Assembly: GCF_964199965.1 (NCBI RefSeq)
Contig: NZ_CAXMZT010000008.1
Span: 1-64,000 of the forward strand
DNA length: 64,000 bases
Direction of reading: 5' to 3'
Source of the DNA: JAFIFT01 sp020051095
Lineage (GTDB): Bacteria > Pseudomonadota > Gammaproteobacteria > Legionellales > Legionellaceae
The position numbers and the translations under genes are program-made. Within the stretch, counting starts at the first letter, position 1; the number at the start of each line of letters is the position of its first letter. Under the pieces are notes generated by a model. That model was not told the DNA's origin and ran no database searches. It saw only the letters and a list, made by a program, of their open reading frames with translations. Of the stretch, positions 52,438 through 62,018 are shown one piece after another.

Positions 52438-54813
52438 ATGCAAAATACTATTAATAGCGCTGACATTAAAGTCAATAACACCCGTGCGATCACCAATAAA
52501 GTGACCAACGAACTTTGTCGTCTTTTATTTAAACAGCTTCCTTATGCCATTATTGCACAGCTTTTAGTTGCGACACTATTTGTCATTGGTTATCGAAGTG
52601 TGCAACCATCCTCCACACTGACAATTTGGTTTGGGTATTTACTTAGTGTCTCTTTTTATTGGGCCTTGGTGGTCACCCTTTATCAATTTAAACGGTCATT
52701 CGTCAACACCCGCATGTGGGTATTTTTGTATGGTATTGGCACTTTTTTTTCGGGAGTGGCGTGGGGATTCGTTGCCCTATCCATGCTCCCGGCGGAAATA
52801 TCGCCATTGCAAATCTATATTGTGGGAATTATTTTGGGCATGACGGCAGGAGCGAATCCATTTTTTAACCCAATCATATCCGTCTATTTGTCCTTTTTAA
52901 CCCCGGCGTTTATACCCTTAGCCTATTGGTTTTTCACCCAAGGCGGTATCTTCTTTTACCTGGGTCTATGTTCCATTGTCTATTTCGGAGTCATGGTATT
53001 ATGCTGCTACCTTGCAAATTATAGCTTAAGAGAATCAGCCAGGTTACGCTTTCAAAATATCGACTTAGATAGTTTAAACCAAATTTTAGAAAAGCGCGTC
53101 GAAGAAAGAACCAGTGAACTCGAAAAGTATTTAGCTATCACTAAATCGACATTGGAATCGACAGCAGATGGAATATTAGTGGTCGATAATCTTGGCCAAA
53201 TTGAATATGTTAACCAAAAATTTATCGACATGTGGTCTATTTCAGAGGATATAGTTGAAGAAGGAAGAACGGGTTTTTTCTTCCACCTTGTTGAAACGAA
53301 AGTGGCTCAGCCAAGTGACTTTCTCGCCATGATGAGTCAAATCAATGAACAACCCGATCTCATCAATAACGGTGAATTTACCTTAAATGATGGCCGCATA
53401 TTTGAATGGTATTCACAACCCCATATTGTCCGTGAAGAAATTAATGGACGGGTATGGAGCTTTAGCGATATGAGTATTCGCAAAAAAATGGAATATCAGC
53501 TTGCCTATCAAGCAAGCCACGATACCTTAACGGATTTACCCAATCGCTCATTACTCTTGGATAGAATTGGCAAAGGCATGCTCTATGCCGATAGGTTTCA
53601 CAGTAATTTAATTGTCATGTTTTTAGACATTGATAATTTCAAAATGATTAATGATAATCTAGGGCATGACAATGGCGACCTAATCCTTAAAACCATTGCA
53701 AAGCGTTTAAAGAAATGCATCCGAAAAAGTGATACGGTTGCCCGAATCGGTGGTGATGAATTTGTTATTTTATTTTTTGCCAACGACAAAGCCAATATTA
53801 TTAATATGGCTCATCATTTATTAGAAGAAGTAACCAAGCCCATTTATTTTTCCGACCATGAAGTTGTCGCAACAACCAGTATTGGCGTGTGCATTTATCC
53901 TTATGATGGGACGGATTCAAGCACGCTATTAAAACATGCCGACATGGCAATGTATGCTGCCAAAAGCCAAGGTAAAAATAGTATTAAATTATTTGACGAT
54001 TCGATTCGGGCTTATGCTCAAAAAACACTCTCCTATCAAATGGATTTACGGAACGCGCTTAAAAAAGGTCAGTTTACATTGGTATATCAACCGTTCATTG
54101 ATCTAAGCACCTTAGAAATCATTGGTTGTGAGAGTTTAATTCGTTGGCAACACCCACGAGATGGCCTGTTATACCCCAGCGAGTTTCTTCGTATTGCTGA
54201 ACAATCAGGCCTATTCAATGACATTGGAAATTGGGTTATTGAAGAAGCCTGTCGTCAAAATCTGCAGTGGCAAACACAGGGCTTAAAACCAATCACCATG
54301 TCAGTCAATATTTCGCCAATTCAGTTCAAGCGGGATGATTTTGTAAATATCATTAAAAAAATCCTTAAAAAGCTGAATTACCCTCCTAATTTGCTCGAGC
54401 TAGAGCTGACAGAAAATATCATTATGGAAAATAAAAAGCATACGTTTGATATCTTAACCCAGCTTCGCCAGTTGCAAATCGGTGTCAGTATTGATAATTT
54501 TGGTACGGGATATTCCGGTCTGAATTACCTTAAACAGTTCCCAGTGACAAAGTTAAAAATCGATAAATCATTTGTTTTCGATTGCAAGGATGAAGAAAAC
54601 GAGGGAGCCATCGTAAAAGCAATCGTTGCCATGGGCCATACCCTAAATCTGCCTGTACTGGCGGGAGGCATTGAGGACAATGACCATGTTCGCTACTTAC
54701 GCCTCTATCAATGTGATATGGGGCAAGGCTTTTATCTTGGTAAACCGATGAGCGCGGATGAATTTTCGGAACTTTTAAAAAGACAAGGCGGCCGTCATAT
54801 TAAAACCGGATAA
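52438..54813 (+). CDS. membrane GGDEF protein with degenerate EAL domain
   Basis: The 791-residue product has an N-terminal domain of about six membrane segments (to about 200), a PAS domain (about 230-345), GGDEF (about 355-520) and EAL (about 535-785). The RIGGDEFVILF motif is intact, so it should make c-di-GMP. In the EAL domain two catalytic positions have changed: DNFGTG in place of DDFGTG and AGGIE in place of AEGVE, while ESLIRW, NISPIQF and ELTEN remain. Hydrolysis is therefore doubtful. The ATG at 52438 is clear. It stands next to the J-domain gene, divergent. Confidence 0.9.
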   Translation: MQNTINSADIKVNNTRAITNKVTNELCRLLFKQLPYAIIAQLLVATLFVIGYRSVQPSSTLTIWFGYLLSVSFYWALVVTLYQFKRSFVNTRMWVFLYGIGTFFSGVAWGFVALSMLPAEISPLQIYIVGIILGMTAGANPFFNPIISVYLSFLTPAFIPLAYWFFTQGGIFFYLGLCSIVYFGVMVLCCYLANYSLRESARLRFQNIDLDSLNQILEKRVEERTSELEKYLAITKSTLESTADGILVVDNLGQIEYVNQKFIDMWSISEDIVEEGRTGFFFHLVETKVAQPSDFLAMMSQINEQPDLINNGEFTLNDGRIFEWYSQPHIVREEINGRVWSFSDMSIRKKMEYQLAYQASHDTLTDLPNRSLLLDRIGKGMLYADRFHSNLIVMFLDIDNFKMINDNLGHDNGDLILKTIAKRLKKCIRKSDTVARIGGDEFVILFFANDKANIINMAHHLLEEVTKPIYFSDHEVVATTSIGVCIYPYDGTDSSTLLKHADMAMYAAKSQGKNSIKLFDDSIRAYAQKTLSYQMDLRNALKKGQFTLVYQPFIDLSTLEIIGCESLIRWQHPRDGLLYPSEFLRIAEQSGLFNDIGNWVIEEACRQNLQWQTQGLKPITMSVNISPIQFKRDDFVNIIKKILKKLNYPPNLLELELTENIIMENKKHTFDILTQLRQLQIGVSIDNFGTGYSGLNYLKQFPVTKLKIDKSFVFDCKDEENEGAIVKAIVAMGHTLNLPVLAGGIEDNDHVRYLRLYQCDMGQGFYLGKPMSADEFSELLKRQGGRHIKTG

Positions 54814-54819
54814 TACTGT

Positions 54820-55332
54820 CTATACGGTACGTTGTATTTTTTCTTGTAATAAGGTAATTTTCTTTTCGAGCATACCTAAATCCGCCTGCATCGTCAGCTT
54901 GATTTGTGTGTCGTTACATGCTTTCCATTGCGATTGAAGATGGGTGTATTGCTCTTTTAATTCCTCGATATCTTTTTCAATTTCAACTATCCACTGCTTT
55001 CGATGGCATAATCGCATCATCAATTGGGCAGACACCGTTTTTTTACTCTGCTTTTGTAGCTGGATTTGGCAAAGCCTAACCAACACTTCGATCTTTTGTT
55101 GCACACGCTTTGCCAAATAACGATATTCCTGGCTATGGTTTGCTAATCCATGGAGCCGTCTTAAGTCACGTTTAATTTCATGGACACAATCAGACGGGTG
55201 ATTTTCAACAGACAAGTAAAATAAGCTTTTAGGCAACGTGCTCAAATTCATACGATGAGGCAACAAACTGGTTTTCCAGGCAAGTTCGGGTAGCCTATCT
55301 TCAATTTGCTTAATTAGTGGATCGCTTGTCAT
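54820..55332 (-). CDS. priC: PriC-like primosomal protein
   Basis: The 170-residue product is all-helical with coiled-coil features. The middle segment (YRYLAKRVQQKIEVLVRLCQIQLQ) resembles the conserved YLAERLxxQIxAL helix of PriC, a protein that helps restart stalled replication forks with DnaC/DnaB. The C-terminal half (LKEQYTHLQSQWKACN... LEKKITLLQEKI) is a coiled coil. Family assignment is by pattern alone, so it is moderate. It lies convergent to the GGDEF gene with six bases between. Confidence 0.6.
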   Translation of the reverse strand: MTSDPLIKQIEDRLPELAWKTSLLPHRMNLSTLPKSLFYLSVENHPSDCVHEIKRDLRRLHGLANHSQEYRYLAKRVQQKIEVLVRLCQIQLQKQSKKTVSAQLMMRLCHRKQWIVEIEKDIEELKEQYTHLQSQWKACNDTQIKLTMQADLGMLEKKITLLQEKIQRTV

Positions 55333-55405
55333 AACCAGTCAATTTTCGTCTTGTGGTGTGGATCATAATAGACCAATGTCATTCATTCACTAAAGCAACC
55401 GATCG

Positions 55406-55443
55406 ATACCCGTGATCCTCGCATTTTGAATGATCACGGGTAT
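55406..55443. repeat. ATACCCGTGATC palindrome, copy 2
   Basis: ATACCCGTGATC at 55406-55417 pairs perfectly with GATCACGGGTAT at 55432-55443. It lies three bases past the amino-acid permease stop on the minus strand. The arms equal those of the element at 25108. Confidence 0.65.
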
Positions 55444-55446
55444 ATT

Positions 55447-56853
55447 TTACACTTCAGAAATCAAATCTACCATTGGCGCTTCTCGACGTGCACTAATGAT
55501 CAATGGTATTGCTAGCATGAGAAGCAAACCGATACTGAGTGTCATTTCATAACGTAACGTCGATCCAACATTGATGTCTGCGGGTGGGAGAAAACCGACA
55601 ATTAATGTGGCGATACAACCGGTTAATCCAATGAGTGACACGGCCACTAGACCAACAGTTCCACCCGGAACACGAAAACTACCTTGCTTTTCGGGATTGC
55701 TTAGCCGTAATTTCAGTGCGGCAGCAAACATCATCACATACATCAGCATATATAACATCGCTGCAAGTGCCGTTAATATCCAGTAGGAACCATTCACACT
55801 GGGCATTAATAAAAACATGGCAGAGAGGAGTGTCACAATCATTGCTTGGCCAACTAATAGGGCAACAGGGGCGTTGTGACGATTGGTCTTTTGTAAATAA
55901 GCTGGTAAGTGGCCATCTTTCGCAGCTAACAACAATCCTTTAGTAGGTGCAATGATCCAATTACTCACACTACCAAGACCGCCCAAAATTAACATCAATG
56001 CAATAAGCGGCATAATTTGATTTAAGTGATATTGTGAAAAAAATGCATCAAACGCCTGCATGATACCAGCCACTAAATTAATCTGATCATGGGGCAATAC
56101 AATAGCAATTGCTAGAGATCCAAGGACCAGTGTTGTCAAAATGATGGCAACCGAGTATGTCAATGCTTTCGGGAAAGATGCTTGAGGATTATCAACATCA
56201 TTGGCATGGACGGTGGCAATTTCTATTCCACAAAATGACATCATCACAGCAGTCAAGGAAACCCACATGGATTTATCAGACCAATGTGGCGAAAGGCTTG
56301 CTGTATTAAATTCGATTTGCAATGGATGGCCACCTGCAATCCATACCGCGCCTAAGCCAATAATCAACGCCATCGGTAACAATAAGCCACTAATCGCGCA
56401 AATGTTGCTAAACGTTGCCGAAGATCGCATCCCTTTGCAATTTAATAACGTGGCTCCCCAAAAAGAAACAACGATGACACTGGTTAGGAATACCGGGTTA
56501 TTCACGAGTTGAGGATTAATTAAATAACCAACCGTGCCCGCAACAAACGATAAGATGGTCGGGTACCAGATCACATTTTCAATCCATTGTAGCCAGATGG
56601 CCATAAATCCTGCTTTTGGTCCAAAAGCAGCCTTCACCCAGGCATAGATACCACCCTGCTTAGACCAACTCGACGATAGCTCTGCGGATACAAGTGCTGT
56701 AGGGATTAAGAAAAATAAAGCACCCAGCACAAAGAAAAAAATCAATTGGCTTCCAAACAAGGCCGTTGCCGGTAAATTACGGATACTATCAACGGAGCCA
56801 ACCGTAATCATCGTCAAGCTAAATACGGATAAGGAATGCTTTTTTTGAGTCAT
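55447..56853 (-). CDS. APC-superfamily amino-acid permease
   Basis: The 468-residue product is a 12-segment amino-acid permease of the APC superfamily. The first segments carry SVFSLTMITVGSVDSIRNLPATALFG and the ELSSSWSKQGGIYAWVKAAFG motif; later ones FCGIEIATVHANDVDNPQ and the inner APTKGLLLAAKDGHLPAYLQ loop, features seen in the glutamate/GABA-antiporter group. The exact substrate is not determinable. Upstream and downstream genes are unrelated, and a palindrome lies at its 3' end. Confidence 0.85.
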   Translation of the reverse strand: MTQKKHSLSVFSLTMITVGSVDSIRNLPATALFGSQLIFFFVLGALFFLIPTALVSAELSSSWSKQGGIYAWVKAAFGPKAGFMAIWLQWIENVIWYPTILSFVAGTVGYLINPQLVNNPVFLTSVIVVSFWGATLLNCKGMRSSATFSNICAISGLLLPMALIIGLGAVWIAGGHPLQIEFNTASLSPHWSDKSMWVSLTAVMMSFCGIEIATVHANDVDNPQASFPKALTYSVAIILTTLVLGSLAIAIVLPHDQINLVAGIMQAFDAFFSQYHLNQIMPLIALMLILGGLGSVSNWIIAPTKGLLLAAKDGHLPAYLQKTNRHNAPVALLVGQAMIVTLLSAMFLLMPSVNGSYWILTALAAMLYMLMYVMMFAAALKLRLSNPEKQGSFRVPGGTVGLVAVSLIGLTGCIATLIVGFLPPADINVGSTLRYEMTLSIGLLLMLAIPLIISARREAPMVDLISEV

Positions 56854-56971
56854 TAAATCCAGCCCTTTAAAATGGAATACTCAATCAAAAGTGCTATTAT
56901 ACCAGAAATTCCTTAAGAAACACTTAATTTTTGTTCTATTATTAGACAAATCAAAAAAATGTTTCGCAGTC

Positions 56972-58138
56972 CTACGCTGTGATCTTCACGCGCAAATCAA
57001 CAAACGGCGCGCCAAATTTAACCCGACCCTGCGTAAACGGACGCGTCCCCACCCCAGGAATGGTGATGGTATTACCAAGCATCGTATTAGAATAAAGACC
57101 ACCGGCTAACACTTGCACCATGGTGTTTTTGCTAAAGAAATATTCTGCACCCACGGCACCTACGTACTGGACATCCGAAGGGAAGTTTAACGGTCTTAAA
57201 TGATCACGCTCAGGGCCATCATCGACCATGCCAAATAAGCTCATTGCCCACTTATCATTAAATTGATGACGAATCACAATCATGCCGGCGTATGCATCTT
57301 TAAATTGCATCTGGAAATTAAAGGTATTTATAACAGAAGCTGTGTTACTAAATGTTAATACTTGGTTTGCGCTCCAGCTGGTGCGGATTAATTGCAAATT
57401 CATCAGCCATTTTTGGTTAAAAATATGCAAATAGCTTAACAGCATCGTTTCTGGGAAATTAAAATGAAATTGCATCGGCGCCGAATAGACCATTCCAAGT
57501 TGACTATACCCTTCAGTACGCTGTCTAATACGGGAATAATAGGTAAATCCTAACTGGTTCATGGGTGTAATCAAATAATTTAATCCCGCATTAAATCCAT
57601 AACCCACGCTTGAAGACGAATTGGCTAATAGCGCATCGCCTCCTGGAGTCGGCATGACCCAACTAGCAAGGTGGTTGTATAGCACACTAAAATTGATACC
57701 CGCGCCTAGCTGTAACTTATCATTAAATTGCACGGCAAGTTTCGGACTGAAATCAAAATCATGCAAAATGGTATCAACCGCCGCGTAGCGAGTAACCGCA
57801 TAGCGATCCCATTGCAAATTTGAGTTAAACGGCTCAGTGACATCAAAGCTAAAAACCCATTTATCATTGATTCGTTGAGCAGCACGACCGTAGGGAACAA
57901 AACTGGTTGCATGTGTTCGGCTTTCGCCAAAAGCAGGCGTAAAGGTCATCAAATTTAACTGACTGCCTTTAAATTTTCCATTTACACCAACAATCGTTGT
58001 TCCTAGAACAAACTCGTTTTGCTTGACTTGGGTTAATAACGCGGGATTATTAAAGCTTAGCCCAGATAAAAACTGAATCACGTTGGCAGAAACTGATAAC
58101 GCCCAAGTAGTAAGAGCAATCCCTATTATTTTTTTCAT
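56972..58138 (-). CDS. FadL/OmpP1-family outer-membrane porin
   Basis: This protein of about 388 residues has a cleavable signal (MKKIIGIALTTWALSVSA), then the FadL-type course: GLSFNNPALLTQ (the usual NPA motif), PYGRAAQRINDKW, the DFSPKLAVQFNDKLQLGAGINF strand region, and a C-terminus that ends in strand and aromatic-like residues (FGAPFVDLRVKIT). FadL porins take up long-chain fatty acids and other hydrophobic molecules. The preferred ATG is 58138 (GGAC six bases upstream); ATGs at 58150 and 58147 are alternatives. It could feed FadE at 9.4 kb, but the two are not linked. Confidence 0.88.
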   Translation of the reverse strand: MKKIIGIALTTWALSVSANVIQFLSGLSFNNPALLTQVKQNEFVLGTTIVGVNGKFKGSQLNLMTFTPAFGESRTHATSFVPYGRAAQRINDKWVFSFDVTEPFNSNLQWDRYAVTRYAAVDTILHDFDFSPKLAVQFNDKLQLGAGINFSVLYNHLASWVMPTPGGDALLANSSSSVGYGFNAGLNYLITPMNQLGFTYYSRIRQRTEGYSQLGMVYSAPMQFHFNFPETMLLSYLHIFNQKWLMNLQLIRTSWSANQVLTFSNTASVINTFNFQMQFKDAYAGMIVIRHQFNDKWAMSLFGMVDDGPERDHLRPLNFPSDVQYVGAVGAEYFFSKNTMVQVLAGGLYSNTMLGNTITIPGVGTRPFTQGRVKFGAPFVDLRVKITA

Positions 58139-58383
58139 ATTGTCCATCATTCTCTATGTTAAATGGTTTGTTAAAATCAACTCGCTAAACAATTAGATCT
58201 GCATACCTGATAATCAGCCAGTCAAAGTTAAAAGAAATCAATATACTCCTGCTACCTAGTGTTATTGATGGAACTAGGACGTCCTACTTACTTTACAATT
58301 TCTCTCCCTAGAAAGTAAAGACCTGCTATGGGCATTATTGATAACTTTTGTTTTTGCGAACTGTAGGAATTGTCCATTTCCAC

Positions 58384-59157
58384 CTACGGAAAATTAAAAC
58401 TAGCCCATACCGGCGCGTGATCGGAGGGCTGTTCCCATTTTCGAGGTTCTTTATCGATGCCAGTTTCCTTCAGTTTTTCAGTTAAAAGTGGGCTAGTTAG
58501 AATATGATCGATGCGAAGACCTCGATTACGCCGAAAACTTGCAGCACGGTAATCCCACCAGCTGTATGTGGGACTATCCGGATTTTGATGTCGGAAACTA
58601 TCCACTAACCCCATATTAAGCAAATTTGCAAACGCCTCTCTTTCTTTCTGACTCACCAAGACACATTCGACCCATTCTTTGGGATCATGAACATCCAAAT
58701 CGGAAGGCGCAATATTAAAGTCGCCTACAACAGCGAGATAGTCATATTTTTCTAACTGATCGTGGACATACTGCGAGACATGTTTTAACCAATCGAGCTT
58801 ATAGCTATATTTATCGGAATCAAGGCTCGCACCATTGGGTACATATAAATTAATCACCCGTATATTGTTAATGGTAGCGGCTAAAATCCGCCGTTGTGGA
58901 TCAATAAGACCCGGTACATCTGTTTCCACATCATGCATCGGAAATCGGCTCAATATGGCAACGCCATTGTATGTTTTTTGTCCGCTAAAACAAACATAAT
59001 AGCCTTTCTCTTCAATGACAGCGTGTGGAAAGTTTTCATCGATAAGCTTCGTTTCTTGCAGAGCAAGAATGTCAGTTTGCTTATCTGCAAGCCAATCAAG
59101 GACATGAGGTAGACGAACTTTCAGCGAATTCACATTCCAACTAGCTAAATTCAGCAT
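58384..59157 (-). CDS. xthA: exodeoxyribonuclease III (copy 1)
   Basis: The 257-residue product is an ExoIII/AP-endonuclease. It has the metal-binding NVNSLKVR and LALQETKL, the YVPNGASLDSDKY loop, GDFNIAPSDLDV, the RRNRGLRIDHILTS motif and the final SDHAPVWASF. It nicks abasic sites and has 3' exonuclease activity. Its start lies inside the end of a second paralog (59141-59935), overlapping by 17 bases; both are on the minus strand and translationally coupled. Confidence 0.93.
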   Translation of the reverse strand: MLNLASWNVNSLKVRLPHVLDWLADKQTDILALQETKLIDENFPHAVIEEKGYYVCFSGQKTYNGVAILSRFPMHDVETDVPGLIDPQRRILAATINNIRVINLYVPNGASLDSDKYSYKLDWLKHVSQYVHDQLEKYDYLAVVGDFNIAPSDLDVHDPKEWVECVLVSQKEREAFANLLNMGLVDSFRHQNPDSPTYSWWDYRAASFRRNRGLRIDHILTSPLLTEKLKETGIDKEPRKWEQPSDHAPVWASFNFP

Positions 59158-59935
59158 GCCATTCTCCTTGATATTCCATAGTTAAGGGCGCATGATCCGA
59201 GAATTGTTGTTCACGGTATATCGATGCGTGTTTTACATCGTGCGCTAAATCTGGCGTAATGACTTGGTAATCGATTCGCCAGCCAACATTGCGTGCAAAG
59301 GCACCAGCACGATACGTCCACCATGTATATTGCTCAGGTTGTTGATTCACCACCCGAAATGCATCGACGAATCCTAGCGTATGATACAGATAATCCATCC
59401 ACGCTCTTTCTTCGGGCAAAAATCCAGAATTTTTTTGGTTCGCTTTCCAGTTTTTTAAATCAATTTCTTTGTGGGCAATATTAAAATCACCACAAATGAT
59501 TAAAGAACGCTTTTCATTTTTTAGTGCTTGCAAATGGGTGGCAAAAAAATCAAGCGTTGCCATTTTTACCGACTGCCGATGATCGCCACTTGTGCCCGAG
59601 GGTAAATACAATGAAACAATTGAAAATTTATCAAAATCGAATTGGATATAGCGCCCTTCTTCATCGAAAATATCATACTCAACCGTATCGATGATTTTTT
59701 GAGGCTTTTGACGGCTATAGAGGGCAGTGCCACTATACCCTTTTTTTTCAGCACTGGCATAATGACAAACATACCCTGGTGGGAAAAAGCTCGGGTCACT
59801 GTTTATTTGATCCAACTGTGCTTTCGTTTCTTGAATACATAATAGATCAATATCTTGCTGACTAAACCAGTCGTAAAACCCTTTCTTGGCAGCAGACCGA
59901 ATCCCGTTAGCATTAAATGTCATCACCCGCATCAC
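59141..59935 (-). CDS. exodeoxyribonuclease III family (copy 2)
   Basis: The 264-residue product is a second ExoIII-type enzyme with FNANGIRSAAKKG, the IQETKAQ acid, YLPSGTSGD, GDFNIAHKEIDLKNW, the RNVGWRIDYQVITP motif and SDHAPLTMEY, so all catalytic residues are kept. It differs clearly from copy 1 in the loops between motifs, so this is an old duplication or two subfamilies in one operon, not a recent one. It is the first gene of the pair, and wrbA ends five bases upstream of it on the same strand. Confidence 0.92.
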   Translation of the reverse strand: MMRVMTFNANGIRSAAKKGFYDWFSQQDIDLLCIQETKAQLDQINSDPSFFPPGYVCHYASAEKKGYSGTALYSRQKPQKIIDTVEYDIFDEEGRYIQFDFDKFSIVSLYLPSGTSGDHRQSVKMATLDFFATHLQALKNEKRSLIICGDFNIAHKEIDLKNWKANQKNSGFLPEERAWMDYLYHTLGFVDAFRVVNQQPEQYTWWTYRAGAFARNVGWRIDYQVITPDLAHDVKHASIYREQQFSDHAPLTMEYQGEWHAEFS

Positions 59936-59940
59936 AACTC

Positions 59941-60540
59941 CTAATTAGCTAACTTTAAAGCAATACTTGCAATTCGCTCACCCATCGCCTTTGCTAAGGT
60001 TATTTCATGTTCAGTAAACGTTTTTTTATTGTCGGAACCCGCCACATGTGTCGGGCCATAAGGCGTGCCTCCGGATTGTGTCTCATTTAGCGCCGCTTCG
60101 CTATAGGGTAGGCCAACAACAATCATGCCTTGGTGAATGAATGGGTTCATCATACTTAACAGCGTCGATTCTTGGCCGCCGTGCAAGGAGGCTGTTGAGG
60201 TAAAAAAGCAGGCTGGTTTATTGATTAAATCCCCAGACATCCAAAGCGACGAGGTTGAGTCGACAAAGTATTTTAAAGGGGCTGCCATGTTGCCAAATCG
60301 GGTAGGACTCCCCAACGCTAAACCAGCACACTGTTTAAGGTCGTTCAAAGTGACGTAGGGAGCTCCTTCATCGGGTATAGGCGGATCCACTGCTTCGCAC
60401 GTCGTTGAGACAGGGGGAACGGTTCTTATTCTCGCTTCTATCCCATCAACACTTGCAACACCTCTCGCAACATACTGAGCGAGCGCTTTGGTAGAGCCCG
60501 ATCTTGAATAATACAAAACAAGTATATAAGGCTTGCTCAT
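59941..60540 (-). CDS. wrbA: NAD(P)H:quinone oxidoreductase WrbA
   Basis: WrbA is an FMN-dependent quinone reductase that guards against oxidative stress. The 199-residue product has the flavodoxin-like FMN loop YYSRSGSTKALAQ, the GSPTRFGNMAAPLKYFVDST segment, HGGQESTLL and a C-terminal GGTPYGPTHVAG motif. The ATG at 60540 has a GGAGGT site; the extension to 60570 is unlikely. It precedes the two exoIII genes on the same strand, giving a short DNA-damage and oxidative stress unit. Confidence 0.93.
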   Translation of the reverse strand: MSKPYILVLYYSRSGSTKALAQYVARGVASVDGIEARIRTVPPVSTTCEAVDPPIPDEGAPYVTLNDLKQCAGLALGSPTRFGNMAAPLKYFVDSTSSLWMSGDLINKPACFFTSTASLHGGQESTLLSMMNPFIHQGMIVVGLPYSEAALNETQSGGTPYGPTHVAGSDNKKTFTEHEITLAKAMGERIASIALKLAN

Positions 60541-60652
60541 GGTACTACCTCCAAGGCATAAGATTCTCAAGAATTATACTTGAGAAATTTTCATTCTCAA
60601 TCAAAACAGGTATGATAATTATACCAACGCATTATCACAAAAATTTGATCCA

Positions 60653-61879
60653 ATGACCATTAATAACATCGTCTTACAAAAATTTGCCGATAGCACTCGC
60701 TTCATCCGTTTTGTGATTTATCACTTTTTTGAAGATGACTGCACCTATCGTGCGTCAGCCCTAGCATTCACCACGTTACTTGCGTTGGTACCTTTAATGT
60801 CCGTGGGTTTATCCATCCTATCAACTTTCCCCGTGTTTGAATCCTTTCGAGAGCCGATACAAGATTTTATTTTTACCAACTTCGTCCCGGCCACAGGAAA
60901 AGCGCTGCAAACGTATTTGGCCCAATTTACTAATCAAGTTAGCCAATTATCAACTACCGGTGTTACCTTTTTAGTCATAACTGCCATCTTACTGTTGGTC
61001 ACCATTGAAAATGCAATGAACCAGATCTGGCGAGTCTCTTCCCCAAGAGGGGGGGTGTCTGCATTTTTACTCTATTGGACAATTCTATCACTCTCTCCTG
61101 TATTGCTAGGCTTGAGCATGGTCGCTAGTTCATACGTACTTAGTATGCCTTATCTCCAAGCACACAAACCGCCAATCTTTCTATGGACTGGTTTACCATT
61201 TCTTCTATCCTTTGTGGGATTTAGCTTTTTATACATCGTTGTCCCAAATTGCAAAACTAAAATTGCCAATGGTTTATGGGGTGGCCTGACTGCCGCGATT
61301 TTGTTTGAAACGGCCAAGCAAGGCTTTGCCTGGTATTTATCACGATACAGTACCTACCAACTGCTGTATGGTGCGTTTGCCATCGTGCCGATATTTTTTA
61401 TATGGATTTATTGGGTATGGGTGGTTACTTTAATTGGGGCGGAAATCAGTTATGCATTATCCATGTCTCACCTTAGGCGTCGAGGTGAGGCACTAGACCC
61501 TATGACCCATGCCTTAATATGGCTATATCGTCTATGGGAAGCACAACATTCGGGCAAAGGCGTTAGCTTGCAACGACTTATTGATGCTGACTCCCAGCCC
61601 TACTCTCTGGATGCTAAACAAATGATCAAAATTTTAGAAGAAGGGAAGTATATTCATACCAATGATAAAGGCGATTACTTTTTGTCGCGATCGTTGGATA
61701 ACATGCCATTATACCAAGTCGGCGAACAACTGCCTTTTCATTTTCCGCGTTGCACGTTACCCTTACCCAAAAAACCACCCAAGTGGTTAGCCCAATGGTA
61801 TCAGATTATCGAAGCGCGTCAAAAAGAGACCCAACAAAAGTTAAGCATTTCAGTTGACTCCCTATTTAGAGGCTCTTAA
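60653..61879 (+). CDS. yihY: YihY/BrkB-family inner-membrane protein
   Basis: The 408-residue product belongs to the YihY/BrkB (formerly RNase BN) family of inner-membrane proteins with about six membrane segments in the first 280 residues. It has the ALAFTTLLALVPLMSVGLSIL opening, the IENAMNQIWRV segment, VVPNCKTKI with GLWGGLTAAI, and the YGAFAIVPIFFIWIYWVWVVTLIGAEISYAL segment. The C-terminal ~130 residues are a soluble winged-helix-like extension, as in longer members. The molecular role is unknown. A bidirectional terminator follows. Confidence 0.88.
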   Translation: MTINNIVLQKFADSTRFIRFVIYHFFEDDCTYRASALAFTTLLALVPLMSVGLSILSTFPVFESFREPIQDFIFTNFVPATGKALQTYLAQFTNQVSQLSTTGVTFLVITAILLLVTIENAMNQIWRVSSPRGGVSAFLLYWTILSLSPVLLGLSMVASSYVLSMPYLQAHKPPIFLWTGLPFLLSFVGFSFLYIVVPNCKTKIANGLWGGLTAAILFETAKQGFAWYLSRYSTYQLLYGAFAIVPIFFIWIYWVWVVTLIGAEISYALSMSHLRRRGEALDPMTHALIWLYRLWEAQHSGKGVSLQRLIDADSQPYSLDAKQMIKILEEGKYIHTNDKGDYFLSRSLDNMPLYQVGEQLPFHFPRCTLPLPKKPPKWLAQWYQIIEARQKETQQKLSISVDSLFRGS

Positions 61880-61973
61880 CAAACCATTTTGGGAAAATTG
61901 GCGTCCTTATCCACGCTTTACTGCCGTTTGCATATTCAACTGTCTCAGGACATATCCGTGATACGAGGCAAAA

Positions 61974-61997
61974 AAAAACCCCGAGTTCGGGGTTTTT
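61974..61997. terminator. bidirectional intrinsic terminator between yihY and fis
   Basis: AAAAACCCCGA pairs with TCGGGGTTTTT around a GT loop, with an A run on the left and a T run on the right. It can end both yihY (plus) and fis (minus) transcripts. Confidence 0.85.
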
Positions 61998-62018
61998 CAT
62001 GCTTTATGTTATCGGCAT

